This document shows positions 18,356 through 26,872 of a stretch of 64,000 bases of DNA, piece after piece. Below the pieces are notes generated by a model. It ran no database searches, had not been told where the DNA came from, and saw nothing but the letters and a program-made list of their open reading frames with translations. Source of the DNA: Natrinema saccharevitans (GTDB taxonomy: Archaea > Halobacteriota > Halobacteria > Halobacteriales > Natrialbaceae); NCBI RefSeq assembly GCF_001953745.1, contig NZ_LWLN01000001.1, positions 2,356,001 through 2,420,000 of the forward strand, read 5' to 3'. Within the stretch, counting starts at the first letter, position 1, and the number at the start of each line of letters is the position of its first letter. Made by a program: the position numbers and the translations under genes.

Positions 18356-19195
18356 ATGGAACTGGACTCGGACCCGCACATCCTCCTGACGAACGACGAC
18401 GGGATCGACGCGCCCGGCATCCGGGCGCTTCACGACGCGCTCTCGGCGGTCGGCGAGGTGACCGTCGTCGCGCCGGACCGGAACCGGAGCGCCGTCGGCC
18501 GGTCGCTGTCCTACGGCCGAACGGACTCCTCGAGCGGCGGCGACCTCGAGCTGGACCTCGAGGCCGACTCCTTCACCTCGCTGGTCCCCCACAGCGATCA
18601 CGAACTCGGCTACGCCGTCGACGGCACCCCCTGTGACTGTGCCATCGTCGGTACGAAGGGGCTCGATCCGGCCCCCGATATCGTCGTCTCGGGCTGTAAC
18701 GAAGGGGCGAACCTCGGCGCGTACGTCTTCTCCCGGTCGGGGACCGTCAGCGCCGCCATGGAAGCCGCGTTCCTCGGGACGCCGTCGATCGCCGTCTCGC
18801 TGGACACGCTCGGCTACGACGACGACCTCGAGCCGGCGGCCTTCGAGCGGGCGGGCGAGATCACCGCCGACCTCGTGGCCGGCGCGCCCGGGACCGGCCT
18901 CTTCGATCGCGTGGATTACCTGAACGTCAACGTCCCGCGCCCCGATCGGGAGCCCAACGGCCACGCGCTGACCCGACCGACCGAAGTCTACGAGATGGAC
19001 GCCGCCTTCGAGAACGGCCGGTTCCAACTGACCAACCGGCTCTGGCAGCAGATGGCAAACCGGGACATCCCCGACGGCGAGGACACCGACCGCCACGCCG
19101 TCCTCGAGAACGAGGTGTCGGTCTCGCCGCTGCGGGTTCCCTACGAGGTCGTCGACACGGAACCGGTTTGGAACGTCCTCGCCGACATCCTGTAG
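18356..19195 (+). CDS. surE: 5'/3'-nucleotidase SurE
   Basis: A 279-residue metal-dependent nucleoside-monophosphate phosphatase. The metal ligands are visible: Asp14-Asp15 in LTNDDGID, Ser45 in RNRSAVG and Asn114 in SGCNEGANLG. The length and block order match archaeal SurE. It acts in the cytoplasm in nucleotide salvage and stress survival (family knowledge). It stands alone; divergent from the membrane gene upstream. Confidence 0.94.
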   Translation: MELDSDPHILLTNDDGIDAPGIRALHDALSAVGEVTVVAPDRNRSAVGRSLSYGRTDSSSGGDLELDLEADSFTSLVPHSDHELGYAVDGTPCDCAIVGTKGLDPAPDIVVSGCNEGANLGAYVFSRSGTVSAAMEAAFLGTPSIAVSLDTLGYDDDLEPAAFERAGEITADLVAGAPGTGLFDRVDYLNVNVPRPDREPNGHALTRPTEVYEMDAAFENGRFQLTNRLWQQMANRDIPDGEDTDRHAVLENEVSVSPLRVPYEVVDTEPVWNVLADIL

Positions 19196-19508
19196 CCGGT
19201 GACGGTCGCGGTCGCCGGACGTTCATCGCCCGTGACGGGGTAGGTGGTTCGGTCACGAGGGCGACGCCGTTCATCGATGCCGGACGGCAACCACCCGACA
19301 GGAGACCGGGGACCGAAGCGAAATCCTCGCGAGCCCGCCCAGCGGCGTCGGCCCGGACTCGGACCTCGAGAGCGGCGTCGACACTGTCGCCGGCGCTGAC
19401 GACGCGCTAGAGGAAGGTGCCAACTCGGACGCCGCGAGCGACGAGCGGACCGTCAGCGGCTGACCGCCGAACGCAAGCCTGTTTTAGGTTCGTCTCCAAA
19501 ACGGCGAT
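19196..19508. other. Intergenic tract after surE, possible gene remnant
   Basis: No complete gene. One plus-strand frame ending at ~19462 reads like an acidic haloarchaeal C terminus (SGVGPDSDLESGVDTVAGAD, then an Ala/Asp/Glu tail and TGA) but has no start codon upstream, so it may be the tail of a lost gene. The other open frame (19168-19410) is an arginine-rich shadow. Confidence 0.3.
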
Positions 19509-20270
19509 ATGGAGTGTCGTCACTGCGCGTCGCCCCTCGAGAAACCCGGGGACTTCTGTCTGGTCTGCCGGGAGGCGAACACGGAGGCGATCGTCCTCGA
19601 GGCGGCGCGCGACAGGGCGACGATCACGATGCTCGCCGGCGAACCCGACGAACCGGGCGGGCGAGGGGCCGACCGCGACCGAGAGGAACAGGTGCTGGGC
19701 GAGACGACGATCACGACGACGCCGGAAGACGGCGAGAACGAGCCGATCGAACTCCGGAACTTCGCGGGGCTGATCGGCGACGAGATCCGTCGCAAGCGCC
19801 CCGAAGAGGTCTACGCCGGCGGGGAGCGGGCGGTGATCCGCGCCGTTCGCGAGGACGTCCACCACCCCTTCTACCGCGTCGACGACGACGACCCGGTGCA
19901 GGCGGTCCTCGAGCGTCGGGGCAATCGCGCGCTCGACGTCGTCGAGACCCCGCCGGCCGAGAAGATCGGCGGCAGCCACTCGACGCTGATCGGCGGCCGA
20001 ACGGGGATGAGCGCCATCCAGACCGTCGCCGGCCACCCCCACGTCAAGAAGGTGATTCCCGGCCCCATCGACGCCGGCGGCAAGGGCTCCCAGTCGGGCA
20101 TGCGCGCGAAGGTGACCCGGGCCGACGACGGCGGCAACGTTCGCATGCTACTCCGGGACGGCTCGAGCGTCCAGGAGAACCGCGTCGTCACGACCGCCCG
20201 CGACCGCGAGATGGGCGAGCGCATCCGCGATGATCTGAACGACGTCCTCGCGGACGCGGAGTTTCGGTAA
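19509..20270 (+). CDS. DUF2103 family protein with N-terminal zinc ribbon
   Basis: A 253-residue protein. It starts with a four-cysteine zinc ribbon (CRHCASPLEKPGDFCLVC), followed by a variable acidic linker and a conserved C-terminal domain with GGSHSTLIGGRTGMSAIQT and HPHVKKVIPGPIDAGGKGS. This arrangement fits the archaeal DUF2103 family, whose function is unknown; the zinc ribbon suggests nucleic acid or protein binding (inference). It appears monocistronic. Confidence 0.85.
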   Translation: MECRHCASPLEKPGDFCLVCREANTEAIVLEAARDRATITMLAGEPDEPGGRGADRDREEQVLGETTITTTPEDGENEPIELRNFAGLIGDEIRRKRPEEVYAGGERAVIRAVREDVHHPFYRVDDDDPVQAVLERRGNRALDVVETPPAEKIGGSHSTLIGGRTGMSAIQTVAGHPHVKKVIPGPIDAGGKGSQSGMRAKVTRADDGGNVRMLLRDGSSVQENRVVTTARDREMGERIRDDLNDVLADAEFR

Positions 20271-20405
20271 CTCGCCGGTCCGGCCCGCCGTCGGTCGTCC
20301 GACCGTGACCCTCTCGGGGCAATTTCTGTCCCGGATCGATGGAGGTGTCAGTTCCTGCTGGTTGTCGGGGCCTTAACGGGGTCGCGGTAATTAGATATAA
20401 TTAGA

Positions 20406-20612
20406 ATGCTCGAGCGACCGGACGCGGTCCTGACGCTGATCCCCCTGCTCGCGGTCGGCGGCCTCGGGATTCGGACGCTGCTTGCGGCCCCGGCCGTCGG
20501 GGCGGGGCTGGTCACTGCACCGCTGGCCGTAGCCGGCTACCTCGCCGCGCTCGCCGTCGTCGTTCTGGAGCTGCTCGCGTGGCCGGTCGCCGAACGGGTC
20601 GGCGGCTCGTGA
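20406..20612 (+). CDS. Small membrane protein, 68 aa
   Basis: Two hydrophobic stretches (LTLIPLLAVGGLGIRTLLAA and LAVAGYLAALAVVVLELLAW) separated by a glycine-rich turn. Family not recognised. An AT-rich segment with two TAATTA palindromes (20390-20402) precedes the ATG at 20406 by only a few bases; as a TATA box it would sit too close for this start, so the promoter assignment is unclear. Confidence 0.55.
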   Translation: MLERPDAVLTLIPLLAVGGLGIRTLLAAPAVGAGLVTAPLAVAGYLAALAVVVLELLAWPVAERVGGS

Positions 20613-20654
20613 TCGCCGACACGGCGGGCGCAGCGACCGATGCGACTCAACAGG

Positions 20655-20660
20655 TTTAAG
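20655..20660 (+). promoter_or_regulatory. TATA box of rpl37ae-rpoP-pcc1 operon
   Basis: ggtttaag, centred ~30 nt before the ATG at 20688. Confidence 0.45.
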
Positions 20661-20687
20661 AATCCGCTGCCGATAGAGACGACCACT

Positions 20688-20954
20688 ATGGCCAAGAAAG
20701 GAAGCGTCGGTAGCGCCGGCCGCTTCGGTGCCCGCTACGGTCGCGTCGCGCGACGCCGCGTCAGCGAGATCGAAGACGACATGGAAAACGCCGAGGTCGA
20801 CGGTGACGACGTCACCCGCGTCGGGACCGGCATCTGGAAGAACGAGGAGACCGGCAAGGTCTTTACCGGCGGCGCGTACCGCCCCGAGACCCCCGCCGGC
20901 CGCACCGCCCAGCGCTCGATCCGCGCTGCCCTCGCAGAGGACGACGACGAATAA
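20688..20954 (+). CDS. rpl37ae: 50S ribosomal protein L37Ae (eL43), cysteine-free variant
   Basis: An 88-residue ribosomal protein of the large subunit. The N terminus ([20 protein letters not shown]) and the C terminus ([19 protein letters not shown]) are those of haloarchaeal L37Ae. The central zinc finger is gone: where other L37Ae proteins have two CxxC pairs, this one reads [20 protein letters not shown] and has no cysteine at all. The fold may be held without zinc, as in C-minus forms of bacterial L31 or L36. First gene of the conserved cluster with rpoP and pcc1, 18 bp before rpoP. Confidence 0.93.
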   Translation: MAKKGSVGSAGRFGARYGRVARRRVSEIEDDMENAEVDGDDVTRVGTGIWKNEETGKVFTGGAYRPETPAGRTAQRSIRAALAEDDDE

Positions 20955-20972
20955 CCCCTTTCGGTACTCAGT

Positions 20973-21107
20973 ATGAGTTACAAATGCTCCCGCTGTAAAC
21001 GCGACGTCCAACTCGACGAGTACGGCGGCGTCCGCTGTCCCTACTGCGGCCACCGCGTCCTCCTGAAGGAACGCAGCCGCGACGTCAAGGAAGTCGACGT
21101 TCAGTAA
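20973..21107 (+). CDS. rpoP: DNA-directed RNA polymerase subunit P
   Basis: A 44-residue zinc-ribbon subunit (Rpb12 homologue) of archaeal RNA polymerase: [12 protein letters not shown] followed by [13 protein letters not shown]. Four cysteines form one zinc site. It starts 18 bp after the L37Ae stop and ends 1 bp before pcc1, so the three are co-transcribed. The gene is short but the match to RpoP along its whole length is clear. Confidence 0.95.
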   Translation: MSYKCSRCKRDVQLDEYGGVRCPYCGHRVLLKERSRDVKEVDVQ

Positions 21108-21108
21108 C

Positions 21109-21375
21109 GTGGCCGCCCACGAGGCGACCCTCGAGTTCGAATACGATCGGCCGTCGCGGGCCGCCCTCGTCGCCGAATCGGTCGCCCGCGAGATCGGCGA
21201 GATCGACGACGACCGCTCGCGGACGACCCTCGAACGGACGGACTCGCGCGTTCTCGTCGAGATCGACGCGGACGACGTCGTCGCCCTTCGCGCGGCGTTG
21301 AACACCTGGTTCTCGCTGATCGACGTCGCGGAACGGACCGCCGATGTCGGCGAGGCAGTCCTCGAGCCCCGGTAG
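21109..21375 (+). CDS. pcc1: KEOPS complex subunit Pcc1
   Basis: An 88-residue protein of the KEOPS complex, which makes the N6-threonylcarbamoyl-adenosine modification of ANN-decoding tRNAs. The family pattern is seen: ATLEFEYDRPSRAALVAESV, an acidic strand VLVEIDADDVVALRAALNTW and a C-terminal helix LIDVAERTADVGE. The start is GTG at 21109, 1 bp after the rpoP stop. Pcc1 is the dimerisation subunit that binds Kae1. Cluster order L37Ae-RpoP-Pcc1-prefoldin is conserved in archaea. Confidence 0.92.
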   Translation: MAAHEATLEFEYDRPSRAALVAESVAREIGEIDDDRSRTTLERTDSRVLVEIDADDVVALRAALNTWFSLIDVAERTADVGEAVLEPR

Positions 21376-21434
21376 GTCCGTCCCCCTGTACCGGCAGGCA
21401 ACGGGGACTTCCTCGTCGGTTTCGAACCGGCCGT

Positions 21435-21956
21435 ATGGCCGACCGGAACGGAACGCGGCTCGGGCTCGACGCCGCCGCCAAGCCGCTTGTGATCGCCGGC
21501 CTCGCGCTCGGTGTCGGACTCGGCGGGTTCTTCGACGGGATCGTCTTCCACCAGCTCCACCAGATCCACAACATGCTCTCGTCCTATCCGGACGCGAGCG
21601 TCGCGACCGATCTGGAACTCAACGTGATGGCCGACGGGATCTTCCACCTCGCGACCTACACCTTCACCATCACGGGCGTGGTCCTTCTGTTTCGGGCGTG
21701 GCGGTTGCCGTCGGTCTCCGCGTCCGGGCGAACGCTGCTCGGCGCGTCGATCATGGGCTGGGACGCGTTCAACCTCGTCGACCACCAACTGCTCGGGCTC
21801 CACCACGTCTGGCCCGCCGGCCCCGGCCGACGGGTGTGGCCCAGAGTAACGCGACCCGGCGTGCGTCGACCGGTTGCGATCGGACCGGAAGACAAAGCTG
21901 GCCTTTATCAGTCCGGAGGGCGACGGTCGAGACATGCAAGGAAATCTGCCTCCTGA
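21435..21956 (+). pseudogene. DUF2243-family membrane protein with degraded C terminus
   Basis: The N-terminal ~130 residues match DUF2243 membrane proteins (GGFFDGIVFHQLHQIHNML, a strand-TM region YTFTITGVVLLFRAW, and DHQLLGLHHVWP). Then the frame leaves the family: residues after HHVWPAGPG are arginine-rich, run through the prefoldin promoter and overlap the prefoldin start by 23 nt. The last membrane segment (usually about WDxxFLxxG) is missing in all three frames. Two more deviations appear: the second His of the HH pair is Asn, and the residues before DHQLLG (normally NLVEGxxDH) are shortened to NLVDH. I read this as a decaying gene inserted into the ribosomal cluster. Confidence 0.6.
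21902..21909 (+). promoter_or_regulatory. TATA box of prefoldin beta gene
   Basis: cctttatc, centred ~29 nt before ATG 21934; it lies inside the tail of the degraded DUF2243 frame. Confidence 0.5.
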
Positions 21957-22326
21957 AGCCCAGGAGAAAATCGAGCAGCTCCAGGACCTGCAGGAGACGG
22001 CACAGGAAGTCGCCGTCCAGAAGCAGGAAGCCGAATCGAACCTCACCGAGGCCAAGAACGCCCTCGACGAGCTCGAGAACATCGACGAAGGAACGACGAT
22101 GTACCGCAACGTCGGCGAACTCCTCGTCGAGACCGACTACGAGCAGGCCGAGGAGGACCTCGACGAGAAAGTCGACTCGCTCGAGATCCGCCTCGAGACC
22201 CTCGAGAAGCAAGAAGAGCGCGTCCAGGACCAGTTCGAGAGCCTGCAGGAGGAACTCGAGGACATGCTCGGCGGCATGGGCGGCGGTCCGGCCGGCCCCG
22301 GCGGCCCGGGCGCTGGCGGCGCGTAA
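21934..22326 (+). CDS. pfdB: Prefoldin subunit beta
   Basis: A 130-residue chaperone subunit. Two long coiled-coil helices (for example [20 protein letters not shown] and the C-terminal [19 protein letters not shown]) flank the beta hairpin [17 protein letters not shown]. Prefoldin captures unfolded proteins and passes them to the thermosome. The C-terminal tail is low complexity Gly-Pro. The stop codon abuts the next gene (DUF3194) directly, so they are an operon. Confidence 0.95.
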   Translation: MQGNLPPEAQEKIEQLQDLQETAQEVAVQKQEAESNLTEAKNALDELENIDEGTTMYRNVGELLVETDYEQAEEDLDEKVDSLEIRLETLEKQEERVQDQFESLQEELEDMLGGMGGGPAGPGGPGAGGA

Positions 22327-22581
22327 ATGTCACCTGACGAGCCGTCCGACGAGACCGTCGTTCGGACGGCCGCCGACGCCGCAGAGGGCGTCATCTTTTC
22401 ACAGTACAAACAGTCCGACGTGCGCGATTACGACGTCACCGTCGTCTTCGAGGACGGCGTCTTGGAAGTCGACGTCTATCTCAACGCGCCGGATGGCGAG
22501 GACGAACCCGACCCCGAACGGGTCGCCGACGACGCCGCGCTCACCGCGCGACGGGCCGTCGACGACCTGTTCGAGGCGTAG
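22327..22581 (+). CDS. DUF3194 family protein
   Basis: An 84-residue acidic protein that starts immediately after the prefoldin beta stop, the conserved archaeal position of DUF3194. The block VIFSQYKQSDVRDYDVTVVF and the strand VLEVDVYLNAPD are typical. Function unknown; its constant link with prefoldin and the KEOPS subunit suggests a role in protein quality control or translation (inference). Confidence 0.82.
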   Translation: MSPDEPSDETVVRTAADAAEGVIFSQYKQSDVRDYDVTVVFEDGVLEVDVYLNAPDGEDEPDPERVADDAALTARRAVDDLFEA

Positions 22582-22625
22582 CGGCTCGGCTCAACGTAGC
22601 GGTCGGAAGCGTCCCTTCTCTCGGC

Positions 22626-23069
22626 TCACCGGTCCAGCGAGCCGCTGCCGACGAACGCGAGTCCGATGGCGCCGACGAACAGCACCACGCTCGCGACGGA
22701 CTCCGAGAGCGGGCCGACGGAGTCACCGACGTACCCGACCGCGACGAGCGCCCCTGCGACGGTGGCCGGGATCGGGTGTGCCGCCAGTTGCTGTCCGAAG
22801 GCCCGGAACCGCCAGTAGATCATCTCGAGGCCCGAGGCGACGGTCGGCCCGAGCGGCCGGTTCTCGTCCGGGTTGTCGGCCGGTTCGAACGTCGCGAGAT
22901 CGTCCTCGTCGACGGTCACGACCTCCCCGGTGTTGACCCGGCGGCCGTCGGCATCCCCGACCCGAAGCAGGGTGACAGTGTCGTCGCCCGTGCCGACGAC
23001 GCGGTAGATCCCGCCCGGATAGTCGCCGTCGGTCGGCCTGACGTGATCGCGCATCGAGAGCGAATCCAT
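22626..23069 (-). CDS. Haloarchaeal membrane-anchored hypothetical protein, 147 aa
   Basis: The N-terminal half is a small beta-rich soluble domain (GIYRVVGTGDDTVTLLRVGD and GEVVTVDEDDLATFEPADNP), the C-terminal half has two membrane segments (IPATVAGALVAVGYVG and SVASVVLFVGAIGLAFVGSG). No recognised family. The start may be Met1 (23069) or the Met six codons later. It is convergent with DUF3194 and followed by the M20 gene on the same strand upstream. Confidence 0.7.
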   Translation of the reverse strand: MDSLSMRDHVRPTDGDYPGGIYRVVGTGDDTVTLLRVGDADGRRVNTGEVVTVDEDDLATFEPADNPDENRPLGPTVASGLEMIYWRFRAFGQQLAAHPIPATVAGALVAVGYVGDSVGPLSESVASVVLFVGAIGLAFVGSGSLDR

Positions 23070-23133
23070 TTGCCGATGGGAAGTTACCGAGCCGACGTAA
23101 ACGGGGCGGATCGAGGCCGCCGAGCGGCCGGCG

Positions 23134-24432
23134 TCACTCCGCGGTGCGACACCAGTCGACGGCCGTCAGCGCGAGCGTCTGTGCCGTCTCGACCAGCGAA
23201 TCGATCTCCACGTACTCGTCGGCGCCGTGGATGTTGTCGCCGCGCGGGCCGACCGACGGACAGGGGATGTCGTAGTAGCGGTTGTAGAATCGCTCGTCGT
23301 TGCCGGCGCTCCCGCCGGTGAACGTCGTCTCGCCGCCGGTGATCGCCTCCGCGTTCGCCCGGGCGAGCCGGACGATCTCCGCGTCGGTATCGAGTTCGTG
23401 GGGCGCGGCGTTCCAGCCGAACCACTCGATCCCGGGCGGGTGGTCCGACAGCCACTCGTCGCTCTCCGCGGCGTCCCGCACGGCCGCCTCGACGTCGGCC
23501 CGGACCTCCTCGCGCGTCTCCCCGGGCGGCCAGCCGATCCGCCCCTCGAGGACCGCCTCGGAGGGCACCGTCGAGGGCCAGTCGCCGCCCGCGATCGTCC
23601 CGACGTTCAGGTTGGTCTCGTGGCCCTCGAGTTTCGGGTTCTCTCGGAAGGCCGGTTCGTACGAGATTCGGGCCTTCCGCTCGCGGTCCAGGTCGTCGAG
23701 CGCCCGATAGAGTTTCGTCGCCTTCCCGATGGCGTTGACGCCGGCGTATCCCTGCGCGGCGTGGGCCGATTTCCCCGGCACGCGAACGCGGAAGTACATG
23801 ACGCCGGCGCTCGCCATCCCGACGTTCGGGAGGCCGGAGGGTTCGGTGATGATCGCCGCGTCCGGTTGGTAGCCCCGCTCGAGCGCGGAGAGGACGCCGC
23901 CGGGGCCGCCGTCTTCTTCCTCGACGGTCGTCTGAACCGTGAGGTCGCCGGCCAGTTCGACGCCGAGGTCCTCGAGCGTCTCGACGGCGACGAGCATGGA
24001 CGCGACGCCGCCGAGCATGTCGTTGCTGCCGCGGCCGTAGAGGCGGCCGTCCTCGATCGTGGCGTCCCACGGGTCGTAGCGCCACTCGCCCTCGTTGACC
24101 GGTACGACGTCGACGTGGCCGCTCAGCGTCAGCGACCGTCCGTCGCCGGTCCCCGGTCTCGTCGCCGCGACGTTCGGGCGGTCCTCGTACCCGTAGTCCG
24201 CGTACGACGACGTCTCGAAGAATCCGGGGTGGTCCCGCAGTTCCTCGACGTCGGGGTCCCACGTGTCGATCTCGAGGCCGAGCGACTCCAGCCGCGACAC
24301 GACGACCTCTTGTGCGGGTTTCTCGTTGCCGGTCACGGACTCCTGAGCGATGAGCTCCCCGAGGAGATCGACGAGGTCCTCGCGCCTGTCCGCGATCCGG
24401 TCCCGAAGTACGTCCCTGTCTACGGAAGCCAT
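23134..24432 (-). CDS. M20 family metallohydrolase (ArgE/DapE-like)
   Basis: A 432-residue dinuclear zinc amidohydrolase. The ligands are seen in LSGHVDVVP (His-Asp), YGRGSNDMLGGVASM (Asp), VEEEDGGPGG (catalytic Glu and ligand Glu) and the C-terminal NIHGADEYVE (His); a dimerisation domain lies between. It deacylates an N-acyl amino acid or a related amide; lysine/arginine synthesis partners are absent, so the substrate is open. I chose ATG 24432 over 24453: the TATA box (24457-24461) is ~27 nt before 24432 but only ~6 nt before 24453. Confidence 0.9.
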   Translation of the reverse strand: MASVDRDVLRDRIADRREDLVDLLGELIAQESVTGNEKPAQEVVVSRLESLGLEIDTWDPDVEELRDHPGFFETSSYADYGYEDRPNVAATRPGTGDGRSLTLSGHVDVVPVNEGEWRYDPWDATIEDGRLYGRGSNDMLGGVASMLVAVETLEDLGVELAGDLTVQTTVEEEDGGPGGVLSALERGYQPDAAIITEPSGLPNVGMASAGVMYFRVRVPGKSAHAAQGYAGVNAIGKATKLYRALDDLDRERKARISYEPAFRENPKLEGHETNLNVGTIAGGDWPSTVPSEAVLEGRIGWPPGETREEVRADVEAAVRDAAESDEWLSDHPPGIEWFGWNAAPHELDTDAEIVRLARANAEAITGGETTFTGGSAGNDERFYNRYYDIPCPSVGPRGDNIHGADEYVEIDSLVETAQTLALTAVDWCRTAE

Positions 24433-24455
24433 AACTGTGCCATGATACGTCATGA

Positions 24456-24463
24456 CATATACG
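24456..24463 (-). promoter_or_regulatory. TATA box deciding the M20 start
   Basis: The minus strand reads acgtatatgt, centred 27 nt upstream of ATG 24432. The ATG at 24453 would lie upstream of the transcription start. Confidence 0.55.
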
Positions 24464-24558
24464 TTCTCCGACCGTACCGTCCGGTTTGACGGTCGATACT
24501 CGAGGTACCCGACGGTCGCCGCGTCCGGGCCCCGGTCGTCGACGGGCCCGAGCGTCCG

Positions 24559-26871
24559 CTACGGTCGCCGTCCGCCGGGCGCGAGCAACTCGATGGGATG
24601 TGGCACGTCCCGCTCGAGCAGCGTCTCGAGCTGGTCGCCACAGGAGGTCCCCGACGCGACGACCGTGTCGGCGTCCTCGACCTGCGTCTGCAGTCGCTCG
24701 CCGACGTCCGTACTGAGTTCGTAGTACTCCCGCTTGTAGCCGAACGAGCCGGCCATGCCACAGCACTCGGCGTCGGAGGTCGCGGGCGCGTACCCGCACT
24801 GCTCGAGGACGGCCACGGTGGGGGCCTCGAGGTCGAGGGTCCGCTGCTGGCAGTGGGAGTGGTACGCGATCGGCTCCGCCCCGTCGCCGGTCGACAGCGC
24901 CGACGGGTCGGCCCCGTTCTCGAGCAGGCCGTAGACGTACTCGCAGATCTCGTAGCTGTTCTCGCGGAGTCGCTCGAACGAGGCTTCGGGCAGCAGGCGT
25001 TCGTACTCGCGGTGCATGGCCGCCAGATCGGAGGGTTCGATCACGACCACGTCCCGGCCGGCATCGAGGTCTTCGGCGACGGCGGCGTAGAGTTCGCTGG
25101 CCTGCTCGTCGGCCGTCGCGATCATCCCCTGGGAGAGCGCGGCCCGCCCGCTCTCGGGTAAGTCCGGCACGCGGACCGGCACGCCGAGCGCCTCGAGGGT
25201 CCGGACGGCCGCCTTCCCGCGGTCGACGTCGACGTAGTTCGTGTAGACGTCGGGGTAGCAGACGACCTCGCGGTCGAGGTCGGCCCCGCTGCCCCGAGCC
25301 GCGGCCTGATCCGTTCGCCGGCTCGAGGCGGCGACGCCACCTCGCTTCTCGAACCAGTCGACGAGCGACTCCCGCTGGAACGTCGGGAGGTCGCGCCGGC
25401 GGTCGATCCCGAGGGTGCGCTCGAGCGCCGAGCGGACGGGGCCGGCGTCGGCGAGCCAGTTCGAGACGGGGGCGGTCGCGCTGGCGGCTTTCGCGACGGT
25501 GCCGATGTTGCCGAAGAAGCGCTTGCCGGGGTCGAGTCCGCCTTCCTCCGCGTCGGGCGTGAGGCCGTCGACGAGGAAGTCGTAAGACTCGGGCTCGCTG
25601 CTGCGGTTCACGCGGTCCCGGACGACGGTGTTGATCCACGGGATGTCGATCTTCACCGGGCAGGCGTCGACGCAGTTCGTACAGCCGGTACAGAGGTCGT
25701 TGAACTCGGCCGCCGAGTCCTGACCGTGGACGCCGGCCTCCCAGCCGGTTGCGATCCCGCCCGAGTAGGTCTCGCCGCCGAAGCCGTGGCCCCCGACGGA
25801 CTGGAAGTTGGCACACGAGTTCGAACACGCGCCACAGCGGATGCAGTACAGCGTCTCCCGGAGCTGATCGTCCTCGCGCATGTCCATCCGGCCGTTGTCC
25901 AGCAAGACGAGGTGGAAGTCCCGGTCCGGATCGCCGGTCCCGTCGGTCGTTTCCGCGCCGTCGCCGCCCGTGATCGGTTCCTCGGGCGAGTCGAAATCGA
26001 GCGTCGGCGAGTCCGTCGGCGGCGACAGCATCGTCACGTACTGGGAGATCGGCTGGCCGGTCGCGCTCTTGGCGATGATGTCGACGAACGGCTCGAGGTC
26101 CGACAGCGTCGGAATCAGTTTCTCGACGCCGGCGACCGCGACGTGGGTGTCGGGCGTGACCGCGCACTTGCGGGCGTTGCCCTCGTTGGTCACGAGCGCG
26201 ATCGTCCCGCTGTCGGCGACGACGAAGTTCGCGCCGGTGATCCCGACATCGGCCTCTGTGATGCGCTCGCCGAGGTGGTCCCGGGCGAACTGCGTGAGTT
26301 CCTCGGCGGTCTCGAACGGCTCGTCGGGGTCGAACCGCTCGTTGAACAGGTCGGCGATCTCCGCGCGGGAGATGTGCATCGCCGGGCCGACGATGTGCGA
26401 GGGCGTGTCGTCGGCCACCTGCAGCACCCACTCGCCGAGGTCGGTCTCCGTGATGTCGATCCCCTCGGCCGCGAGCGCGTCGTTGAGGTCGATCTCCTCG
26501 GTCGTCATGGACTTCGATTTGACGACCGACGGCGTGTCGGTCTCCCCGGCCACCCCGTTTTCCTCGGTCCGGGTCTCGACCACGTCGGCCACGTAGGCGT
26601 TCGCGTCCGCGGCGTCGTCGGCGACGTAGACCGTGCCGCCGTTCGCCTCGACGGCCTCGCGGACCGTCTCGATCAGGTCCGGCAGCCGGTCGATGGCGTC
26701 CTCTTTGATCGCTCTGGCCTCCGTTCGCAGCGCCTCGATGTCGTCGGTCGCCGCGTAGGTCGCGCCGCGGCGCTCGTTCGAGGCGCTGGCGTGTTCGTGG
26801 ATGGCCTCGCCCTCCGTCTCGAGCAGGTGACGGATGTGATCGGCCGTTTGCGCGCGCGATCGTTGGGCCAT
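24559..26871 (-). CDS. Fused LutB-LutA-like iron-sulfur protein (lactate utilisation type)
   Basis: A 770-residue fusion. The N-terminal half is a LUD domain (with VVKSKSMTTEEIDLNDAL, DSGTIALVTNEGNARKCAV) followed by two 4Fe-4S motifs, CIRCGACSNSC and CTGCTNCVDACP, the order of LutB. The last ~230 residues are LutA-like: VVCYPDVYTNY, YHSHCQQRTL and the CCG-domain ECCGMAGSFGYKREYY. In bacteria LutA and LutB are separate subunits that, with LutC, oxidise L-lactate to pyruvate. The LutC-like gene lies upstream with a 1-bp gap, so the whole module is one operon. The electron acceptor is not encoded here. Confidence 0.9.
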   Translation of the reverse strand: MAQRSRAQTADHIRHLLETEGEAIHEHASASNERRGATYAATDDIEALRTEARAIKEDAIDRLPDLIETVREAVEANGGTVYVADDAADANAYVADVVETRTEENGVAGETDTPSVVKSKSMTTEEIDLNDALAAEGIDITETDLGEWVLQVADDTPSHIVGPAMHISRAEIADLFNERFDPDEPFETAEELTQFARDHLGERITEADVGITGANFVVADSGTIALVTNEGNARKCAVTPDTHVAVAGVEKLIPTLSDLEPFVDIIAKSATGQPISQYVTMLSPPTDSPTLDFDSPEEPITGGDGAETTDGTGDPDRDFHLVLLDNGRMDMREDDQLRETLYCIRCGACSNSCANFQSVGGHGFGGETYSGGIATGWEAGVHGQDSAAEFNDLCTGCTNCVDACPVKIDIPWINTVVRDRVNRSSEPESYDFLVDGLTPDAEEGGLDPGKRFFGNIGTVAKAASATAPVSNWLADAGPVRSALERTLGIDRRRDLPTFQRESLVDWFEKRGGVAASSRRTDQAAARGSGADLDREVVCYPDVYTNYVDVDRGKAAVRTLEALGVPVRVPDLPESGRAALSQGMIATADEQASELYAAVAEDLDAGRDVVVIEPSDLAAMHREYERLLPEASFERLRENSYEICEYVYGLLENGADPSALSTGDGAEPIAYHSHCQQRTLDLEAPTVAVLEQCGYAPATSDAECCGMAGSFGYKREYYELSTDVGERLQTQVEDADTVVASGTSCGDQLETLLERDVPHPIELLAPGGRRP

Positions 26872-26872
26872 G

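Noticed and set aside
20391-22109. Minus-strand frame of 572 codons
   Set aside because: Shadow of L37Ae, RpoP, Pcc1 and prefoldin genes; no family features.
23084-26431. 1115-codon open frame on the minus strand
   Set aside because: It is antisense-frame shadow of the M20 and LutBA genes: arginine-rich, without domains, and it contradicts the real genes in the same strand and overlap.
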